A stretch of DNA of 14,424 nt. It comes from a bacterium. GTDB lineage: Bacteria; Bacteroidota; Bacteroidia; Cytophagales; Thermonemataceae. The DNA lies in assembly GCA_025362415.1 (NCBI GenBank), contig JANYGM010000127.1, forward strand, positions 1-14,424. Direction: 5' to 3'. The notes below the pieces were generated by a model. It was not told where the DNA came from and did not search any database. It was given only the letters and a program-made list of their open reading frames with translations. Each line of letters begins with the position of its first letter. Position 1 is the stretch's first letter. This document shows positions 13,246 to 14,424 of the stretch, in pieces. The position numbers and the translations under genes are program-made.

Positions 13246-13482
13246 TTAAGCATTTTTTGTAGCTTCAACAGTTTTATTAGCCTCATTTTTTTTGGTAAGT
13301 TCGTTTACCTTATCTGTCAGTTTTGTCATTTGTGTACCAATGGTAGATTTGATATCACCTGCTTTTTTAGCAATTTTTTTGCGTGTTTCTTTACCGCTAT
13401 CAGGCGCAATAAGTAAGCCTGCAACTGCTCCTACGCTTATGCCAGCAAGGAAAGAAAGAAGAATTTTTTGTCCAGTATTCAT
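13246..13482 (-). CDS. YtxH-domain membrane-anchored small protein
   Basis: The 78-residue protein has an N-terminal membrane segment, ILLSFLAGISVGAVAGLLIAP (about 7-27). Next comes DSGKETRKKIAKKAGDIKSTI and a Lys-rich helical tail likely to form a coiled coil. GxxxGxxxGLLxAPxSGxETRxKI is the hallmark of YtxH family proteins, which are often linked to general stress in Firmicutes and are common in Bacteroidota. The biochemical role is unknown. The ATG at 13482 is the only sensible start. A TATTTTTG -7-like box lies upstream on the minus strand but lacks a TTG partner. Just past the stop, the coding end AAGCATTTTTT is partly duplicated (13235-13244). The gene is divergent from plsC and lies 234 bp upstream of the 57-residue gene on the same strand. 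Confidence 0.85.
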   Translation of the reverse strand: MNTGQKILLSFLAGISVGAVAGLLIAPDSGKETRKKIAKKAGDIKSTIGTQMTKLTDKVNELTKKNEANKTVEATKNA

Positions 13483-13634
13483 GAAAATTATGTTTAAATT
13501 GTGGGGGATAATTGAATTGGGAATTTGATAACAAAAAGAATATTCACAAAAATAATAATTCTTAGTTTTAAAACACTATTTTTGGGAATAAAATTTACAT
13601 TTTTTTTAAATATTTCTTTTTTTCTTTATTTTTT

Positions 13635-14351
13635 ATGTTTTTTCTTAGAAGATTATATACTTTTTGGTGTCTAACGTGGTTTTTTATCCCTTTGTTGCTT
13701 TTTTATCCTTTTTTTTTATTACTCAACAGTCGTAAAGAATGGCATAATGGGGTATATGTTTTGAACAAAATTTGGGCGAAAATTTATTTTTTTTGTTGCT
13801 TTATTCCTGTCAATATTCAAAGGAAAAGCGTTTTATCTAAAAATCAAAATTATGTTTTTTGTGGCAATCATACTTCTTACTTGGATATTGTCGCAATGGG
13901 GCTTGTGGTGCATCAAAAGCATTGTTTTGTAGGAAAAGACTCATTAGGAAAAATCCCTGTGTTTGGTGCAATGTTCAAAAGGTTGCATATTTCTGTAAAT
14001 AGAGCAAGTAAAATCAGTTCGTACCGTTCTATGGTGAAGATGAATGATGTTGTAAAAGAAGGCAAAAGCCTAGTCATATTCCCAGAAGGTGGCATTATCA
14101 GCAAGCAACCGCCTAAAATGTCCGCATTTAAGGAAGGTGCATTCCGCATAGCCATAGAAAATGGTGTTCCTATCGTGCCTGTGAGTTTTCCTTATAACTG
14201 GATTTTGCTCAAAGATGATGGAAGATTTTTACCAAATTGGCACAAGTTGAAAATTATTATCCACGAACCAATCCCAACAAAAGATTTGACTCTGCAAGAC
14301 ATAGAAATGCTTAAAAAAAAGGTCTTTGATGTTATTCAGAGTGGTTTGTAG
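13635..14351 (+). CDS. plsC: 1-acyl-sn-glycerol-3-phosphate acyltransferase
   Basis: The 238-residue membrane-bound acyltransferase probably converts lysophosphatidic acid to phosphatidic acid in phospholipid synthesis; some relatives act on other lipids, such as ornithine lipids. A hydrophobic N-terminal anchor (about 8-30, rich in Phe and Leu) precedes the LPLAT domain. Motif I is NHTSYLD (78-84; HX4D with His79 and Asp84), motif II lies around ISVNRAS (119-125), motif III is FPEGG (149-153) and motif IV is VPIVPVSF (178-185). All are intact. The ATG at 13635 begins just after a very T-rich stretch. The gene stands alone in this window and is followed immediately by a heptamer repeat. The family call is secure; the exact acceptor lipid is inferred. 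Confidence 0.9.
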   Translation: MFFLRRLYTFWCLTWFFIPLLLFYPFFLLLNSRKEWHNGVYVLNKIWAKIYFFCCFIPVNIQRKSVLSKNQNYVFCGNHTSYLDIVAMGLVVHQKHCFVGKDSLGKIPVFGAMFKRLHISVNRASKISSYRSMVKMNDVVKEGKSLVIFPEGGIISKQPPKMSAFKEGAFRIAIENGVPIVPVSFPYNWILLKDDGRFLPNWHKLKIIIHEPIPTKDLTLQDIEMLKKKVFDVIQSGL

Positions 14352-14352
14352 A

Positions 14353-14387
14353 AATTGTGAATTGTGAATTAGGAATTAGGAATTAGG
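14353..14387. repeat. Tandem heptamer repeat behind the plsC stop
   Basis: Two copies of AATTGTG are followed by three copies of AATTAGG, then AATGAATACAAAA. The tract starts two bases after the plsC stop. Unit length, first unit and the trailing GAATACAA match the tract behind rpsE at 7163. Confidence 0.75.
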
Positions 14388-14424
14388 AATGAATACAAAA
14401 TGTTAGTAATCAGTTTACTATACA

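Overview
This AT-rich window looks chromosomal and comes from a member of the Bacteroidota, probably the order Cytophagales, though I cannot name the genus. The evidence is the Bacteroidota-type promoters (TTG, 19-21 bp, TANNTTTG), the lack of clear Shine-Dalgarno sequences before most genes, the ribosomal protein sequences and gene order, a right-handed beta-helix surface lipoprotein with a DxRG..R..vDIGAFE tail, and intergenic repeats of kinds I associate with this phylum.

Layout. (1) 1-2581: a divergent pair of exported enzymes, a serine alpha/beta hydrolase (minus) and a class C beta-lactamase-type serine hydrolase with an N-terminal accessory domain (plus), closed by a strong terminator. 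(2) 2714-5012: a compact type II restriction-modification locus. The PD-(D/E)XK endonuclease (plus) faces a C5-cytosine methyltransferase (minus). The methyltransferase lies 10 bp behind a 73-residue DUF6471-type regulator, with direct repeats upstream that could be its operator. The family resemblance is to NgoBV/NlaIV, which cut GGNNCC. (3) 5135-11095: most of the spc ribosomal protein operon, rpsH-rplF-rplR-rpsE-rpmD-rplO-secY-map-infA, under its own textbook promoter and ending in a perfect terminator. Genes expected on either side (rplN/rplX/rplE/rpsN upstream; rpmJ/rpsM/rpsK/rpsD/rpoA/rplQ downstream) are absent from the window, so the cluster is split at both ends. Three gaps inside the operon (rpsE-rpmD, rpmD-rplO, secY-map; about 270-370 bp each) are filled with hairpin-forming repeats. 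(4) 11094-12796: a lone gene for a beta-helix lipoprotein, whose promoter is fused to the infA terminator, followed by a symmetric terminator. (5) 12838-14424: a 57-residue unrecognised protein (minus), a YtxH-like membrane protein (minus), and a PlsC-type acyltransferase (plus) followed by a heptamer repeat.

How it works together: the spc cluster makes 30S and 50S proteins (S8, L6, L18, S5, L30, L15), the SecY translocon, methionine aminopeptidase and IF-1 from one or a few transcripts. The restriction-modification genes are an accessory insertion-like module at the operon's upstream edge. The most unusual material is non-coding: two hairpin families inside the ribosomal operon whose copies differ by paired, compensating changes, a terminator cassette used twice, and two promoters that share an extended -33 box.
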